Shown: positions 23,507 to 32,480 of the stretch, piece after piece
Numbering within the stretch: the stretch's first letter is position 1
Layout: the number at the start of each line of letters is the position of its first letter
Source of the DNA: a virus
DNA length: 64,000 nt
Strand: one strand, 5' to 3'
IMG/VR virus record: IMGVR_UViG_3300025728_000001
Span: 21,817 to 85,816 of that record
The notes under the pieces: generated by a model
Databases searched by the model: none
Seen by the model: only the letters and a program-made list of their open reading frames with translations
What the model was told of the DNA's origin: nothing
Made by a program: the position numbers and the translations under genes

Positions 23507-24580
23507 ATGCCGCGCAAGCCAGAGAGTGATAAACCTGCGATGTCGAGGGATGATTTATCCCCGTCCAAGGCTCCGGCGCGTGATCGAAAACCTGCAAAAC
23601 CGCGCGCGGCTAATGCCAACACGGTGCAAAGCAGCAAAAAGCCGGCCACCACGGAAACTAAAAAGCCCGTGAAAGCTGCTGCTAAACCTGCCGCTAAACG
23701 CAAGCCTCGCAGTGCGGCCACGATTGGAAGGACTGCGATCAAGAACCCGGTAAAGCTCCCCCCTAAGGCCCAGCAAGCCATTGATATCTCTGCGTTTCAA
23801 GGGCTCGACGCCCGACAGGCGAAGTTCGTGGATCTGTGGCTGGTCACCTACAACGGGGCTCAGTCCTACCGGGACGCGGGTTACAAGTGCAAGAACGACA
23901 ACGTTGCGCGGGTGGGTGCCCACAAACTGCTAACTAAGGTTAAAAACCACCCGTATACGCTCGCTCGACAGGTTGAACTGTTCTCACGCACCGCCGATGT
24001 GCAAAACCAGATCGTCGCCACCTTCCACGCCGCCTCCTTTGCCGATCCGCGGGAACTGGTCGAGTACGTGCGCCGGTGCTGCCGCTATTGCTATGGCATC
24101 GATCACAAGTTTCAGCTGCGCCCCAGTGAAATGGAGCGCCGCCGCCAGCAGTACGAGGCGGACAAAACCGCCCTCAAGGCCGAGGGCAAGGAAATTGGCG
24201 AGTTCGACGAGCTGGGTGGTGTGGGCTACGACGGCAAGAAGTCGCCCAACTACGATTGCCCCGAGTGCGACGGCGAAGGCGAAGGCCGCGCACTGTTCAA
24301 AGACAGCTCCACCCTGTCCCCTGCTGCCCTGACGCTGTACGAGGGCGTGAAAGAGGGCAAGGACGGTACCGAAATGAAGGTGGCCAGCCAGAAAGGCTAT
24401 CGCGACTCCCTGGCGAAGCTGTTCAACATGAACGTAGAGCCGGCGGTAACAGTGACGCTGGGTATCAGTGAAGAGAAGTTAGAGGAAATCCTGGCGATAG
24501 CTGAGGCGAACACTCAGAAGAATCGCGAGGCCATGTCAGCCCGCGCCGAAGAGCTGGCCAAGATAGGGATTGTGTCGTGA
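23507..24580 (+). CDS. terS: Terminase small subunit
   Basis: A protein of 357 residues. A long Lys/Ala/Pro-rich N-terminal tail (about 1-95) is followed by a terminase_2-type DNA-binding domain at about 98-155: LDARQAKFVDLWLVTYNGAQ, SYRDAGYK, ARVGAHKLLTKVKNHPY. Residues about 195-270 carry CCRYC and CPEC, forming a likely zinc ribbon. The protein recognises phage DNA and recruits TerL for packaging. It directly follows the gene-free structured region, which could contain its recognition site. Longer than usual because of the tail. Confidence 0.82.
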   Translation: MPRKPESDKPAMSRDDLSPSKAPARDRKPAKPRAANANTVQSSKKPATTETKKPVKAAAKPAAKRKPRSAATIGRTAIKNPVKLPPKAQQAIDISAFQGLDARQAKFVDLWLVTYNGAQSYRDAGYKCKNDNVARVGAHKLLTKVKNHPYTLARQVELFSRTADVQNQIVATFHAASFADPRELVEYVRRCCRYCYGIDHKFQLRPSEMERRRQQYEADKTALKAEGKEIGEFDELGGVGYDGKKSPNYDCPECDGEGEGRALFKDSSTLSPAALTLYEGVKEGKDGTEMKVASQKGYRDSLAKLFNMNVEPAVTVTLGISEEKLEEILAIAEANTQKNREAMSARAEELAKIGIVS

Positions 24581-24858
24581 AGCATCCAGGCCCGACTGCG
24601 GCCGATGTTAAGCATTCACGCGTTACCACGGGCCTAAGCCAGCGAGCGAGCGCCGCCCTGATCCACGTCAGCCGGAGAGCCTGGCAGACGTATGAAGACG
24701 GGACGGTTGTGATGAAGCTTGGCCTGTGGGAGCTGTACCAGTTCAAGACCGGACAAATATGGGTCTGTCCGCTGCCAGTGAAGGGCGCGAAGCGGGCGAC
24801 ATTACGCCAGGGTAGGCAAGAAAACTTAACGCCATTCAAGGCTAAGTCACAGGAGTAG
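24577..24858 (+). CDS. Small HTH protein by terminase
   Basis: A protein of 93 residues with a GTG start overlapping the terS stop. TTGLSQRASAALIHVSRRAW followed by QTYEDGTVVMKLGLWELYQF matches the small phage HTH proteins 'LTQxxAAxLIHVSxRxWQxYExGxxxM'. Likely DNA binding, possibly a packaging or late regulator. Confidence 0.65.
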   Translation: MKHPGPTAADVKHSRVTTGLSQRASAALIHVSRRAWQTYEDGTVVMKLGLWELYQFKTGQIWVCPLPVKGAKRATLRQGRQENLTPFKAKSQE

Positions 24859-24864
24859 GTACAC

Positions 24865-25521
24865 ATGCCGCACGTAGAGAAATCAGTTGCTGTTGAGCGT
24901 CGTTCGCCTGTTGCCGCACCAGGTGCAAGCATCGTGAACGATATCGGCCTGTTGAATGCCGAGCAGATCCCGGCCTTCCGGGTGTTCCTGGAAGAAAGCG
25001 GCCTGCTAGTCCGTGATTCGGGCGCTGGGCAGTTCTTTCACGTCCGCCTGCCTGAGTTGCCGCGCTGGCTGCCAATCGAGCGTGGTCGTGCCGGTGCGCC
25101 GGTAACGCCGGACGTGTTGCGCCCCTTCGTGGCCAGCTTCCTCAAGAAGCCATTGGATAGCGTGATGGGCGAGGTTCGTGCAGCCCGCCAAGCTGCTGAG
25201 CGTGCCGTGGCCCGTGCAGCGCTTGATTTACCGCTGAATGTCTTTTCTGCCTCGCCTGCCTTATTGGAGCCGATCCGCCCCGTAGAGCCAGAACAATCGG
25301 TTGTCACGTCATCACAGGGTGTGGCTTTCATGCCTGCGCTCGCCAAGCAGGCCGCACCATTGTCGAGTTACCTCAGCGACCTGCGCGACGACTTCGCCTT
25401 GCATGCGCCCATCCCTTTGTGCTCACTCCACACCGAGGACGACCTCATGAACCATGCTATTCGCCGCTGGGAGTACGCGGACGTGATGCTTTCAACACGA
25501 TCCGTAAAGGCCGGGGATTAA
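24865..25521 (+). CDS. Hypothetical 218-aa protein
   Basis: Begins MPHVEKSVAVERRSPVAAPG. It has a helical central region (EVRAARQAAERAVARAALDL) and an N-terminal segment FRVFLEESGLLVRDSGAGQF. No motif recognised. It is inside the packaging cluster. Confidence 0.5.
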   Translation: MPHVEKSVAVERRSPVAAPGASIVNDIGLLNAEQIPAFRVFLEESGLLVRDSGAGQFFHVRLPELPRWLPIERGRAGAPVTPDVLRPFVASFLKKPLDSVMGEVRAARQAAERAVARAALDLPLNVFSASPALLEPIRPVEPEQSVVTSSQGVAFMPALAKQAAPLSSYLSDLRDDFALHAPIPLCSLHTEDDLMNHAIRRWEYADVMLSTRSVKAGD

Positions 25522-25539
25522 CCGGGAGAGTACAAACCA

Positions 25540-25710
25540 ATGGTTTGCCGTTACTGCGACGGGGCCAGGGTCGTGTGGCGCACAGGTGCGCACGGCCCAT
25601 TCACCCTTTGCCAGGACTGCAAACGTCGGAACTGTGAGCGGGGCACCAGAGCCCTGCCTCACGGGCACCACGAATGCGTCCGCGCCCAACTTCAACTGAA
25701 AATGCTGTGA
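25540..25710 (+). CDS. Small zinc-finger protein
   Basis: Read directly: 56 residues starting MVCRYCDGARVVWRTGAHGP, with CRYC, CQDC, and later a Cys and several His, giving a four-cysteine zinc ribbon. Spaced seven bases from the next start. Not recognised further. Confidence 0.5.
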   Translation: MVCRYCDGARVVWRTGAHGPFTLCQDCKRRNCERGTRALPHGHHECVRAQLQLKML

Positions 25711-25717
25711 GCCCCCT

Positions 25718-26176
25718 ATGAGCCAGTCACAGAAAGCCCTGTTAGCCGCCACTGAATTGAATCGCGCCACCCGCCTGGTGCGGTTGCAGCACGCCAACGC
25801 GGTGTTGATCGAGATATCGAAGGTCGGGAACCACACATGGGCGAACGAAGCGGGGGACGTGTGCCGCTTGCGCCTCACCATCGACGGCCGCGTGCATTTC
25901 CGCGACCACAACCCGGAAACGCCAACCATCGACCTGCACAGCACCGCCAAGGGCACCCACGGCTTCTGGCTGGGGTTTCCCTACAAGGGCTCCGAAGCGC
26001 TGGTGCTGCGCGGCCTGCGCGACTACGTGGCGAAGGGGACCAAGATCCACCGCACGTTGCTGGTGCCGCTGGTGAATGGGCGCCTGGCCCGTGGGTATAC
26101 CGCCGACGACGTGGCGCTGATCGAGGACCGGTTGAAGTTCGTGCCGATCTTTGTTGAGCCGGGGGCGCGGCCATGA
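25718..26176 (+). CDS. Hypothetical 152-aa protein
   Basis: Begins MSQSQKALLAATELNRATRL. The middle is beta-rich (DVCRLRLTIDGRVHFRDHNP). It overlaps the next gene by four bases. Not recognised. Confidence 0.5.
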   Translation: MSQSQKALLAATELNRATRLVRLQHANAVLIEISKVGNHTWANEAGDVCRLRLTIDGRVHFRDHNPETPTIDLHSTAKGTHGFWLGFPYKGSEALVLRGLRDYVAKGTKIHRTLLVPLVNGRLARGYTADDVALIEDRLKFVPIFVEPGARP

Positions 26177-26760
26177 TTTTTCTGAATCGCGCTGATTTTG
26201 AGTATGCCGCCAAGGAAGCCGGGATAACCGACCTTGAGCACGCCGGGGAGCATTACGCCAACCCCCACACGCAAGCGGCCTTCTTGGTCTGGATGAGCGT
26301 GGCATTCCCGCGCACCAGCACCGGGGTCAGTCCGCTGGCGTGGGTGAATCGTCGTAACGGCAAGGCGGTGGGGCTGAGCATGACGCGCCCGAGCGGGCCA
26401 GAGTCGGCCGGCTGGGCCAAGCGCCGCGCCCAAGGCTGGGAGCCGTCTATGCCGATGTTCGCCAACGTGCCAGGGGTGAGCCCCGAGGTGATGGCGGTCG
26501 TGCTTGAGCACCAGCGCCAGCGCCAGGAAGAGGGCTATTCGATACAGAGCGACCTGGCGCAATACCGCGGTGGCGAGCTGGCGCGGTCGGCGGCGTGCTA
26601 CGCGATGCAGGCCGGTGGCATGTATCCCCTACGGTGGGCCAACTTCTGGCCGTTTAACTCGAAAATGAAGTCGTGCCCGCCCACTGAATCGCTGATCAAG
26701 GCGGGCGCACTGATCTTTTCCGAACTGGAGCGCATCAAGGCACAAGAGGCGGCCCGATGA
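26173..26760 (+). CDS. Phage/plasmid protein with YRGGELARSA motif
   Basis: A protein of 195 residues. The C-terminal part holds YRGGELARSAACYAMQAGGM, WPFNSKMK and SLIKAGALIFSELERIK, a motif series common in phage and plasmid hypothetical proteins ('YxxGELAxAAxCYA...WPW...K...RxLIKAGALIxAEIERL'). The family is known only as uncharacterised. It is just upstream of the terminase paralogue. Confidence 0.6.
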   Translation: MIFLNRADFEYAAKEAGITDLEHAGEHYANPHTQAAFLVWMSVAFPRTSTGVSPLAWVNRRNGKAVGLSMTRPSGPESAGWAKRRAQGWEPSMPMFANVPGVSPEVMAVVLEHQRQRQEEGYSIQSDLAQYRGGELARSAACYAMQAGGMYPLRWANFWPFNSKMKSCPPTESLIKAGALIFSELERIKAQEAAR

Positions 26761-27446
26761 GTTTGCCACCGCTCTACGAGGATGCCCGGTGGCCCGCGTT
26801 CATCGCTCGTTACGCCAACGACCTCTGCGCGTTTGCCGCTGATGTCCTCGGCATGGAGGTAACGCCAGCGCTCGCCCACGCCTACTGCCTCGCCTCGCTC
26901 CCTGGCTGTCGTGTGTCCATCGCTACCGACATCGATTTGAATGGTGTCGACGCCATTAGCCCGATGGCGCCTATCGCGATCTGGCGCCTGCTGTGTCGCC
27001 CTGAGTCCAGAACCTTAGTGACCATTCCTTTTGGTGGTGGGCGTGCCCGCAAACAGCAATACGTGCGGTTGCTGACGTGGATGGTCGAGGGCGCCCATAG
27101 CTGGTTGCGCGCCTATATCAGTGTTGACGCTACTCAAATCTATCTGCGGCGCGGGTATACGGGCTCGAAAATCCTGTTCCTCTGTGCCGACCAGAGAAGC
27201 CCCGAGAGTCTGGCCGGGTTCTACGGGGGTCACATTTGCTGGCTGATGGAGGCCGCCGAGGACATTCCTGATGCGTGTTTCAGCGTGGCGCTCGCGGCGA
27301 TGACCGATCCGGGCGCCTGCATGCTGCTCACCAACAAACCTTGGCGGGAATCGGGGTTTGCCGCCGACACACGCGGAAAGCTGAGCAAGGACCAGGGCGG
27401 ACAGTGGGACGTCTGCGCCTTGGCTGGCGCGCAAACCACGCAATAA
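26757..27446 (+). CDS. Degenerate terminase ATPase paralogue (pseudo-ATPase)
   Basis: A protein of 229 residues aligning end to end with the ATPase half of the TerL that follows. Here DARWPAFIARYAN, there DPRWPAFVARYAF; here GCRVSIATDIDLNGVDAISP, there GCRVSVASGHG-[intein]-TGKTRS; here ESLAGFYGGHICWLMEAAED, there ENLAGTHGDYLLWMADEASG; here AMTDPGACMLLTNKPWRESGF, there ALTDPRNRFIMASQPTRSSGF. The P-loop Gly-Lys-Thr and the Walker B Asp-Glu are both lost, and the nuclease domain is missing. It reads as a conserved, in-frame open gene with a terminator after it, so it is probably expressed. A regulatory or structural role in packaging is inferred. Confidence 0.75.
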   Translation: MSLPPLYEDARWPAFIARYANDLCAFAADVLGMEVTPALAHAYCLASLPGCRVSIATDIDLNGVDAISPMAPIAIWRLLCRPESRTLVTIPFGGGRARKQQYVRLLTWMVEGAHSWLRAYISVDATQIYLRRGYTGSKILFLCADQRSPESLAGFYGGHICWLMEAAEDIPDACFSVALAAMTDPGACMLLTNKPWRESGFAADTRGKLSKDQGGQWDVCALAGAQTTQ

Positions 27447-27473
27447 GTGCCATCAAATCAAGCAGTAAGGTGT

Positions 27474-27497
27474 AAGGGCCGGTAATACGGCCCTTTT
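27474..27497 (+). terminator. Intrinsic terminator between the terminase paralogues
   Basis: An 8-bp stem (AAGGGCCG / CGGCCCTT), a 6-base loop and four T residues, just before the TerL ribosome site. Confidence 0.75.
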
Positions 27498-27512
27498 GCG
27501 TTAAGGAATGGC

Positions 27513-29807
27513 ATGGCCAGGGCGAAGAAAGAAAAACAGTTGGTGCTCGATGCCGATCCGCGCTGGCCTGCGTTTGTTGCCCGGTATGCCTTCGAACAGT
27601 ACAAGTTCGCCGTCGAAGTGTGCGGCATGGGCATTGTGGGCAAGCCCGTAACGCACCAGCAGAAAGAACTGTTCGATGAGGCCTCGCCCTATGGCTGCCG
27701 GGTGTCGGTGGCGTCTGGCCACGGCTGCTTTGCGCTGGGCACTAAACTCATGCTCGCCAGCGGTGAGCCGATTGCCGTAGAGGACGTGAAGTCTGGCCAG
27801 CGCCTCATGGGCGCCGACGGCTCGCACGCCACCACGGTCCTGGAGCTTAAGCGTGGGCGCCAGGCCATGTACCGGTTCACCTATACCGACGGCACCAGCC
27901 ACACATTCAACGAAGCACACATTCTTTGCCTGGTGGCCATCGCGCCCGATGGTGACGTGGGCGTGGGCGCCGAGATTGAAACGTCCGTAGAGCAGTGGTT
28001 GACCTGGGGGGCGGACAAGCAGGCCCGGTATGCGACCTATCGAAGCGATGCCAAGTCGTTCCGGCGCCCACTGCGCAACCTGTCGGTGTCTCCATACGTC
28101 ATGGGCCAGCGGCTGGCGCTTTCTGGTGAGCTGATCCCCGCCGATTACCTGTACAGCGGCCAGGCGCAACGCCAAGAGCTGCTGGATGGCATGGTGGGGC
28201 GTGCTGGCGCCCAATTCATTAGTGGGAGCGAGGCTGTCACCCGTCAAGTGAGCTGGCTGGCGCGTTCGGTTGGGTACCACTCCAGTGTGGTGCGCCTTGA
28301 GTCCGGCAACTGGCTGGCCAAGATCGATCGGTTGCCTGGCGCGCTGCACTTCGCGATTGCTTCCTGTGAGGCGCTGGGGGAGGGCGACTACTACGGCTTC
28401 ACCCTGGACGGCGACAACCGGCTGCTTGGGCATGACTTCACCGTTCTGCACAACACCGGCAAGACTAGGAGTTTTGGCGTTATAGCGCTTTGGCACCTGC
28501 TCTGCTATCGCAACTCAAACACCTACATCACCGCGCCAAAGCTCAAGACGGTACGGGAGGGTGTCTGGAAGGAAATCACCACACTCAAGGCGCAGATCGA
28601 GAAAGGCCCGCACGCCTGGATTGCGCAATACATCACCATCCAGGCCGAAAAGGTCTACATCAACACCAAGTCGGCTATCTGGTACGTCACGACCCGTACA
28701 GCGCCCCGCGGCTCGCCTGAGAACCTGGCCGGTACCCACGGTGATTACCTCTTATGGATGGCGGATGAGGCGTCAGGCATCCCGGACGAAAACTTTGGTG
28801 TGATCGGTGGCGCCCTCACCGATCCGCGTAACCGTTTCATCATGGCCAGCCAGCCTACCCGTAGCAGCGGGTTCTTTCGTGACTCGCACCACAGTAAGAG
28901 CAAGCGCCAGGGCGGGGCGTGGACAAGCCTCACATTCAGCTCCGAAGAGTCGACGCTGGTTGGTATCGAGTTCATCAAGGAAAAGCTCATCCAGTACGGT
29001 GGGCGCGATGAAATGGAATACCAGATCAAGGTCCGGGGCATGTTCCCGACCAACTCAAGCAAGTACCTGCTCAGCCAGGCAGCCCTTGAGCGCGTCATTG
29101 AAGGCCCGAACGTCATTCTGCCGGGCGAAGCCTATGGTCACCTGATCATCGTCGACGTGGCGGCGGGCGTAGGGCGAGACAAGACCGTGGCCACCCATAT
29201 GAAGGTGATCGGCAACGGCGACCGCATGAGCGCAGACCGGCGCCGGATTGAGGTAGTGGCGGTACCGGTCTACACCAACACCGAAGACTGGACACCGGTG
29301 GCGGTGAAGGTGCTGGACTACGCGGCGCAGTTCTCCAACGTAACGATCATCGTCGACACCAACGGCATGGGTAACCAGTTCCTCAAGCGGCTGATAGAGC
29401 TGTCGGGCGGCGGTATCCATGCCAAGGGCTGTCGCTGGGGTGAATTGCCGTTCAGCAACGAATACCGCAAGCGATTCCTCAATCAGCGGGCGCAAAGCAC
29501 CGTGCACCTGGTTGAGGCGATCAAGGACGGCGTGGTACGTCTGTCGAGCCAGTACAAAAAGGATCTGATCGACCAGGGCAGCCGTATTCCTTACTTCCTG
29601 GACGAGCTGGGGCGATATCACATCGCCCGCAAGCAGGACATGGCCGCCGAGGGTCTGCCATCCCCCGACCTTTTGGACACGCTCGCCATGGCGTTTCTGG
29701 AATCTGCGGACTACGTGCCAGCGCAAGGCGAGGCCGTCAGCCTCAGCACAGACAGGCGCCAGGCCGCACTTGATGCGGCTCGCGAGGCGCTGGCGGGCAT
29801 CACGTAA
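27513..29807 (+). CDS. terL: Terminase large subunit with intein
   Basis: A protein of 764 residues, of which residues 72-314 are an intein; the spliced terminase would be 521 residues, a normal length. After splicing the P-loop becomes SGHG-TGKT. Walker B is LLWMADEAS and the coupling motif ASQPTRSSGF. The RNase H-like nuclease has acidic residues in HLIIVDVAAG, IIVDTNGMGNQ and DLLDTLAMAF. The enzyme drives DNA into the prohead and makes the terminal cuts. Splicing is needed to rebuild the ATP site. The ATG is supported by AAGGA seven bases upstream. Confidence 0.92.
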   Translation: MARAKKEKQLVLDADPRWPAFVARYAFEQYKFAVEVCGMGIVGKPVTHQQKELFDEASPYGCRVSVASGHGCFALGTKLMLASGEPIAVEDVKSGQRLMGADGSHATTVLELKRGRQAMYRFTYTDGTSHTFNEAHILCLVAIAPDGDVGVGAEIETSVEQWLTWGADKQARYATYRSDAKSFRRPLRNLSVSPYVMGQRLALSGELIPADYLYSGQAQRQELLDGMVGRAGAQFISGSEAVTRQVSWLARSVGYHSSVVRLESGNWLAKIDRLPGALHFAIASCEALGEGDYYGFTLDGDNRLLGHDFTVLHNTGKTRSFGVIALWHLLCYRNSNTYITAPKLKTVREGVWKEITTLKAQIEKGPHAWIAQYITIQAEKVYINTKSAIWYVTTRTAPRGSPENLAGTHGDYLLWMADEASGIPDENFGVIGGALTDPRNRFIMASQPTRSSGFFRDSHHSKSKRQGGAWTSLTFSSEESTLVGIEFIKEKLIQYGGRDEMEYQIKVRGMFPTNSSKYLLSQAALERVIEGPNVILPGEAYGHLIIVDVAAGVGRDKTVATHMKVIGNGDRMSADRRRIEVVAVPVYTNTEDWTPVAVKVLDYAAQFSNVTIIVDTNGMGNQFLKRLIELSGGGIHAKGCRWGELPFSNEYRKRFLNQRAQSTVHLVEAIKDGVVRLSSQYKKDLIDQGSRIPYFLDELGRYHIARKQDMAAEGLPSPDLLDTLAMAFLESADYVPAQGEAVSLSTDRRQAALDAAREALAGIT
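27726..28454 (+). other. Intein in TerL P-loop (243 residues)
   Basis: The intein starts with Cys (CFALGTKLML, block A) and ends in HDFTVLHN followed by Thr+1 (block G). Block B is about GTSHTFNEAH (Thr...His), and block F is DYYGFTLDGDNRLLGHDF. It is longer than a mini-intein: the middle (about PYVMGQRLALSG ... RQELLDGMVGRAG ... VSWLARSVGY) looks like a LAGLIDADG endonuclease whose first motif is shrunken and whose second lacks the acidic catalytic residue (LLDGMVGRAG instead of LLDGLxDxDG). Splicing residues look intact; homing activity is probably lost. Confidence 0.85.
28471..28494 (+). repeat. GTTA octad-like repeats in terL
   Basis: GTTTTGGC, GTTATAGC, GCTTTGGC in tandem, just after the intein in the extein. 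They match the window-wide octads but lie in coding sequence, so this copy is the least certain. Confidence 0.35.
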
Positions 29808-29818
29808 CAAACAATGTT

Positions 29819-29846
29819 TTGATAATGCGTAATCCGCTGATATGCT
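29819..29846 (+). promoter_or_regulatory. Predicted sigma-70 promoter
   Basis: TTGATA (29819-29824), a 16-base spacer, TATGCT (29841-29846). It lies between terL and the gene at 29879, giving a leader of roughly 26 bases. Confidence 0.55.
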
Positions 29847-29878
29847 GGCGCCCGCCCCACATATTCGGAACAAAACTT

Positions 29879-30565
29879 ATGAGTGATTTTGTGTGCCGTA
29901 AGAGCATGACGCCCTGCAAGACACCGGGTATGTGCTCGCCGCACGGCGGATGCCCCAGCACTGAGCAAGTCAGCAGCGCATGGCTGGCGCAGCTGCGCAG
30001 TGAGTACCTGGTGTTTGGTCAGCAAGCCACGGCTTTGAAGGCCGAGAACGTCCGTCTGCGCGAACAGGTTGCCGCACTGCAATCCAGTCCGCTGGATGCG
30101 CGGCTTGCTGGCTTCTGGCGCTCCCCGAAGGAAATGCCGCCAGAGGACGCCCAAGTGGTGGTGCTGCGCGATGCCGGCAACGTGGGGAATGGTCAGCACC
30201 CTGGCCACCGCTGTGGGCGCTGGCTTGAGCTGACCACGGCCAGTCGCCTTATGTTCGCCTGCGATGCGCTTTCAACCGGAAACGTTATCGGCTGGGTTGG
30301 CGCTGATGAGTTCCTAGGGCTTGAGGGTTTGAGCGCCAACGCCTGCCGCTATCTGTGGTTGCGCGACAAGGACGAAACGACGGCGGCCCATTTCCTTGGT
30401 TATTCGGACGGCAGTGTTGGCGATTCGATCCTTGATAAGGCAATGAGCAGGGAGAGCGGCGAAGAGTTTCGATGCAAGACCTGCTATTGCGAATGGATAG
30501 GCACCAAAGCCCATCCAGATACCGCTTGTGAAGCCCCAGACGTTAGAGCGGGGCGTCGGCCATGA
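29879..30565 (+). CDS. Hypothetical protein with coiled coil and DUF551-like segment
   Basis: A protein of 228 residues. The N-terminus is Cys-rich (CRKSMTPCKTPGMCSPHGGC). A short coiled coil follows at about 45-70 (ATALKAENVRLREQVAALQS). Next comes WRSPKEMPPEDAQVVVLRDA ... VIGWVG, resembling phage DUF551 ('W...xxLPPxxxxVLVxxx...VIxW'). The C-terminus has further CxxC-type cysteines. Function unknown. Confidence 0.55.
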   Translation: MSDFVCRKSMTPCKTPGMCSPHGGCPSTEQVSSAWLAQLRSEYLVFGQQATALKAENVRLREQVAALQSSPLDARLAGFWRSPKEMPPEDAQVVVLRDAGNVGNGQHPGHRCGRWLELTTASRLMFACDALSTGNVIGWVGADEFLGLEGLSANACRYLWLRDKDETTAAHFLGYSDGSVGDSILDKAMSRESGEEFRCKTCYCEWIGTKAHPDTACEAPDVRAGRRP

Positions 30566-30747
30566 GTGACGGAGCACTGGCCGCGCTGGTGATCTGCTAC
30601 CTGGCTGGCAGCTCCATCACCCTCATGAGCATGGACGCGCCCAGCAAAGTGCGTTTCCTGTACCGCCGTCTCGCGCTGTGGCCGCTGTACTGGGCCTACC
30701 TGCTCGTAAAGATGGCTTTCATGCTGGCGCACGAGCTGCGCCGGTAA
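30562..30747 (+). CDS. Small membrane protein
   Basis: A protein of 61 residues with an N-terminal hydrophobic segment (LAALVICYLAGSSITLMSM) and a second aromatic hydrophobic segment (LALWPLYWAYLLVKMAFML) after a basic loop. Overlaps the previous stop (ATGA). It could be holin-like, but no family is recognised. Confidence 0.5.
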   Translation: MSDGALAALVICYLAGSSITLMSMDAPSKVRFLYRRLALWPLYWAYLLVKMAFMLAHELRR

Positions 30748-30789
30748 ACACCCTTTCAACCCCAACCCATAAACCCGAGGAACATCACC

Positions 30790-31809
30790 GTGCCTGTACT
30801 CCATAGCGCTATTCACAAGATCGACAAGAAGCCAGACGGCACCCCGGCCGTGCTGCACCTTGGCCGTTCCGAGCAGGTCGAGAGCATGGCCCGCGATGAG
30901 CTGATGAGTCAGTTCAACGACAGCTACAACGCCACTACCGGCAAGGCTTGGGGTTTCTTTCACCCGGAGTCCGGGGCGCACCCACTGCGCGGATGGCTCA
31001 CGACGTACCTGGCTGGCGCGTCTGACTTCCTGACGTTCAGCACCATCGCCGTCGAACACCTGACCAGGCTCATGGAAGAATCGAATCTGACCACGGGCGG
31101 CCACGCGCTCTTCTGCCACTACCGTCAAGGTATGACCGACTACCTGGTCATCGCCCTGGTGCAGGAAACCGAAGCGCTGACAATGACCGAAGAGCTGGAC
31201 CTGATCAGAGGCAAGCGCCTGGACCTGGACCACCTGCGCCTGGCCGCGCGTATCAACCTGTCGGAGTGGGCGAGTAATTCCGCGTCCAAGCAATACGTCT
31301 CTTATCTCAAGGGTAAGAACGGCAAGCGGGCCAGCGAGTATTTCCGCGACTTCGTTGGTGTGCAGGAAGGCGTCGACGGCGCCGGCGAAACCCGGACCTT
31401 GCTCAAGGCGTTCAGTGACTTCGTTGAAAGCGAGGATCTGCCAGAAGAGTCCACCCGTGAGCGCACCAAGGCACTGATCGATTACGCCAGCAGCCAGACC
31501 AAGCGGGGCGAGTCGATGAATCTTGAAGAGCTGTCGGAGCTGATCGACGAAGAGCGCCCGAAAGCCTTCTATGATCACATCCGGGCCAAGGACTACGGCC
31601 TGTCTCCTGAAATCCCGGCCGATAAACGCGTTCTGAATCAGTTCCGCCGCTTCACCGGGCGCACAGATGGCATGTCGATCAGCTTTGATTCGCATCTGCT
31701 GGGCTCTAAGGTCGCGTTTGACCAAGAGGGCGGCACGCTGACACTGAGCGGCCTGCCAACCCAGCTCACCGAACAGCTGAAACGCGCCGCAAAGGACGCC
31801 AACGCATGA
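30790..31809 (+). CDS. ndpA: Nucleoid-associated protein NdpA (YejK family)
   Basis: A protein of 339 residues, the normal family length, with a GTG start. Diagnostic stretches of YejK/NdpA are present in order: [12 protein letters not shown] (KxYGxFxxES), [43 protein letters not shown] and [19 protein letters not shown] (RYLxFLKGRxGRKVxDFF), [13 protein letters not shown] and [16 protein letters not shown]. The family binds DNA in the nucleoid. A phage-plasmid copy may shape its own DNA or the host nucleoid. It is coupled to the next gene. Confidence 0.88.
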   Translation: MPVLHSAIHKIDKKPDGTPAVLHLGRSEQVESMARDELMSQFNDSYNATTGKAWGFFHPESGAHPLRGWLTTYLAGASDFLTFSTIAVEHLTRLMEESNLTTGGHALFCHYRQGMTDYLVIALVQETEALTMTEELDLIRGKRLDLDHLRLAARINLSEWASNSASKQYVSYLKGKNGKRASEYFRDFVGVQEGVDGAGETRTLLKAFSDFVESEDLPEESTRERTKALIDYASSQTKRGESMNLEELSELIDEERPKAFYDHIRAKDYGLSPEIPADKRVLNQFRRFTGRTDGMSISFDSHLLGSKVAFDQEGGTLTLSGLPTQLTEQLKRAAKDANA

Positions 31810-32480
31810 AAAAGAGCAAATCAATTCAGGCTGTGATCCGCCGAGCCCGCGCACAGGGCCGGGCCGAGGCCGTCACGATGCTGAGCAGCCTTTGCCCTGA
31901 GGATGGCCTTGATAAGTGCATAGGCAGCTCAGCGAACGGTGACGCTGGCGACTACAGCAGCTATTGGGACGTGGACGCGCTGCGCAAGCTGCTGTGTGCT
32001 GATACCGAGGTGTGCGACAAGATCGATCGGTTGCACGGTGCGCATGAGTGGGTGTCGTACCTGGAGTTCGACCTTAAGAAGGCGCGCGAAGAGCTGGCGC
32101 TGGCCAAACCGAACGCCGCCCGGTACCAGCACCTAAAAGCTACGTGGGAGGATGGCGGCCTTATTGCGCAGCTGGATACGAACGTGAAGCCTGAGCACTG
32201 GGACGCGACCATAGATGCCGATATCGCCAAGACAGGCGTGGTGCGCGCCGACATTGAACGGATGACGATGGGGCTCGACCTCAGCGAAGAGCAGATTCTG
32301 GAGGCGATGGCGAGCGCACGACGAATGATCAACCTGGAGCGCTTGCCGCTGAGCATGCCAGCCAGCGCCGAATTCAATGCAGTAGTGCGAAAGAGCACAG
32401 AGGCCATGTTCGGCCCAATCATGGCTCCGCAGATGTACCCAGGCGCTTATAGCAAGTCGAGTGGTGGCGCCCATGAGTGA
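31806..32480 (+). CDS. Hypothetical 224-aa protein
   Basis: Basic start ([20 protein letters not shown]), then a helical body with a predicted coiled coil ([20 protein letters not shown]). No motif recognised. It overlaps NdpA and the following small gene. Confidence 0.55.
   Translation: MKKSKSIQAVIRRARAQGRAEAVTMLSSLCPEDGLDKCIGSSANGDAGDYSSYWDVDALRKLLCADTEVCDKIDRLHGAHEWVSYLEFDLKKAREELALAKPNAARYQHLKATWEDGGLIAQLDTNVKPEHWDATIDADIAKTGVVRADIERMTMGLDLSEEQILEAMASARRMINLERLPLSMPASAEFNAVVRKSTEAMFGPIMAPQMYPGAYSKSSGGAHE

Noticed and set aside
23337-23672. A 111-codon frame overlapping the start of terS
   Set aside because: It crosses the terminator at 23411-23436 and the terS start, with very basic low-complexity content and no ribosome site.
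30484-31854. Long minus-strand open frame (456 codons) opposite ndpA
   Set aside because: It is a shadow of NdpA, which matches its family end to end; high-GC coding DNA often leaves an open antisense frame. The same applies to 36286-37449 and 56621-58471.
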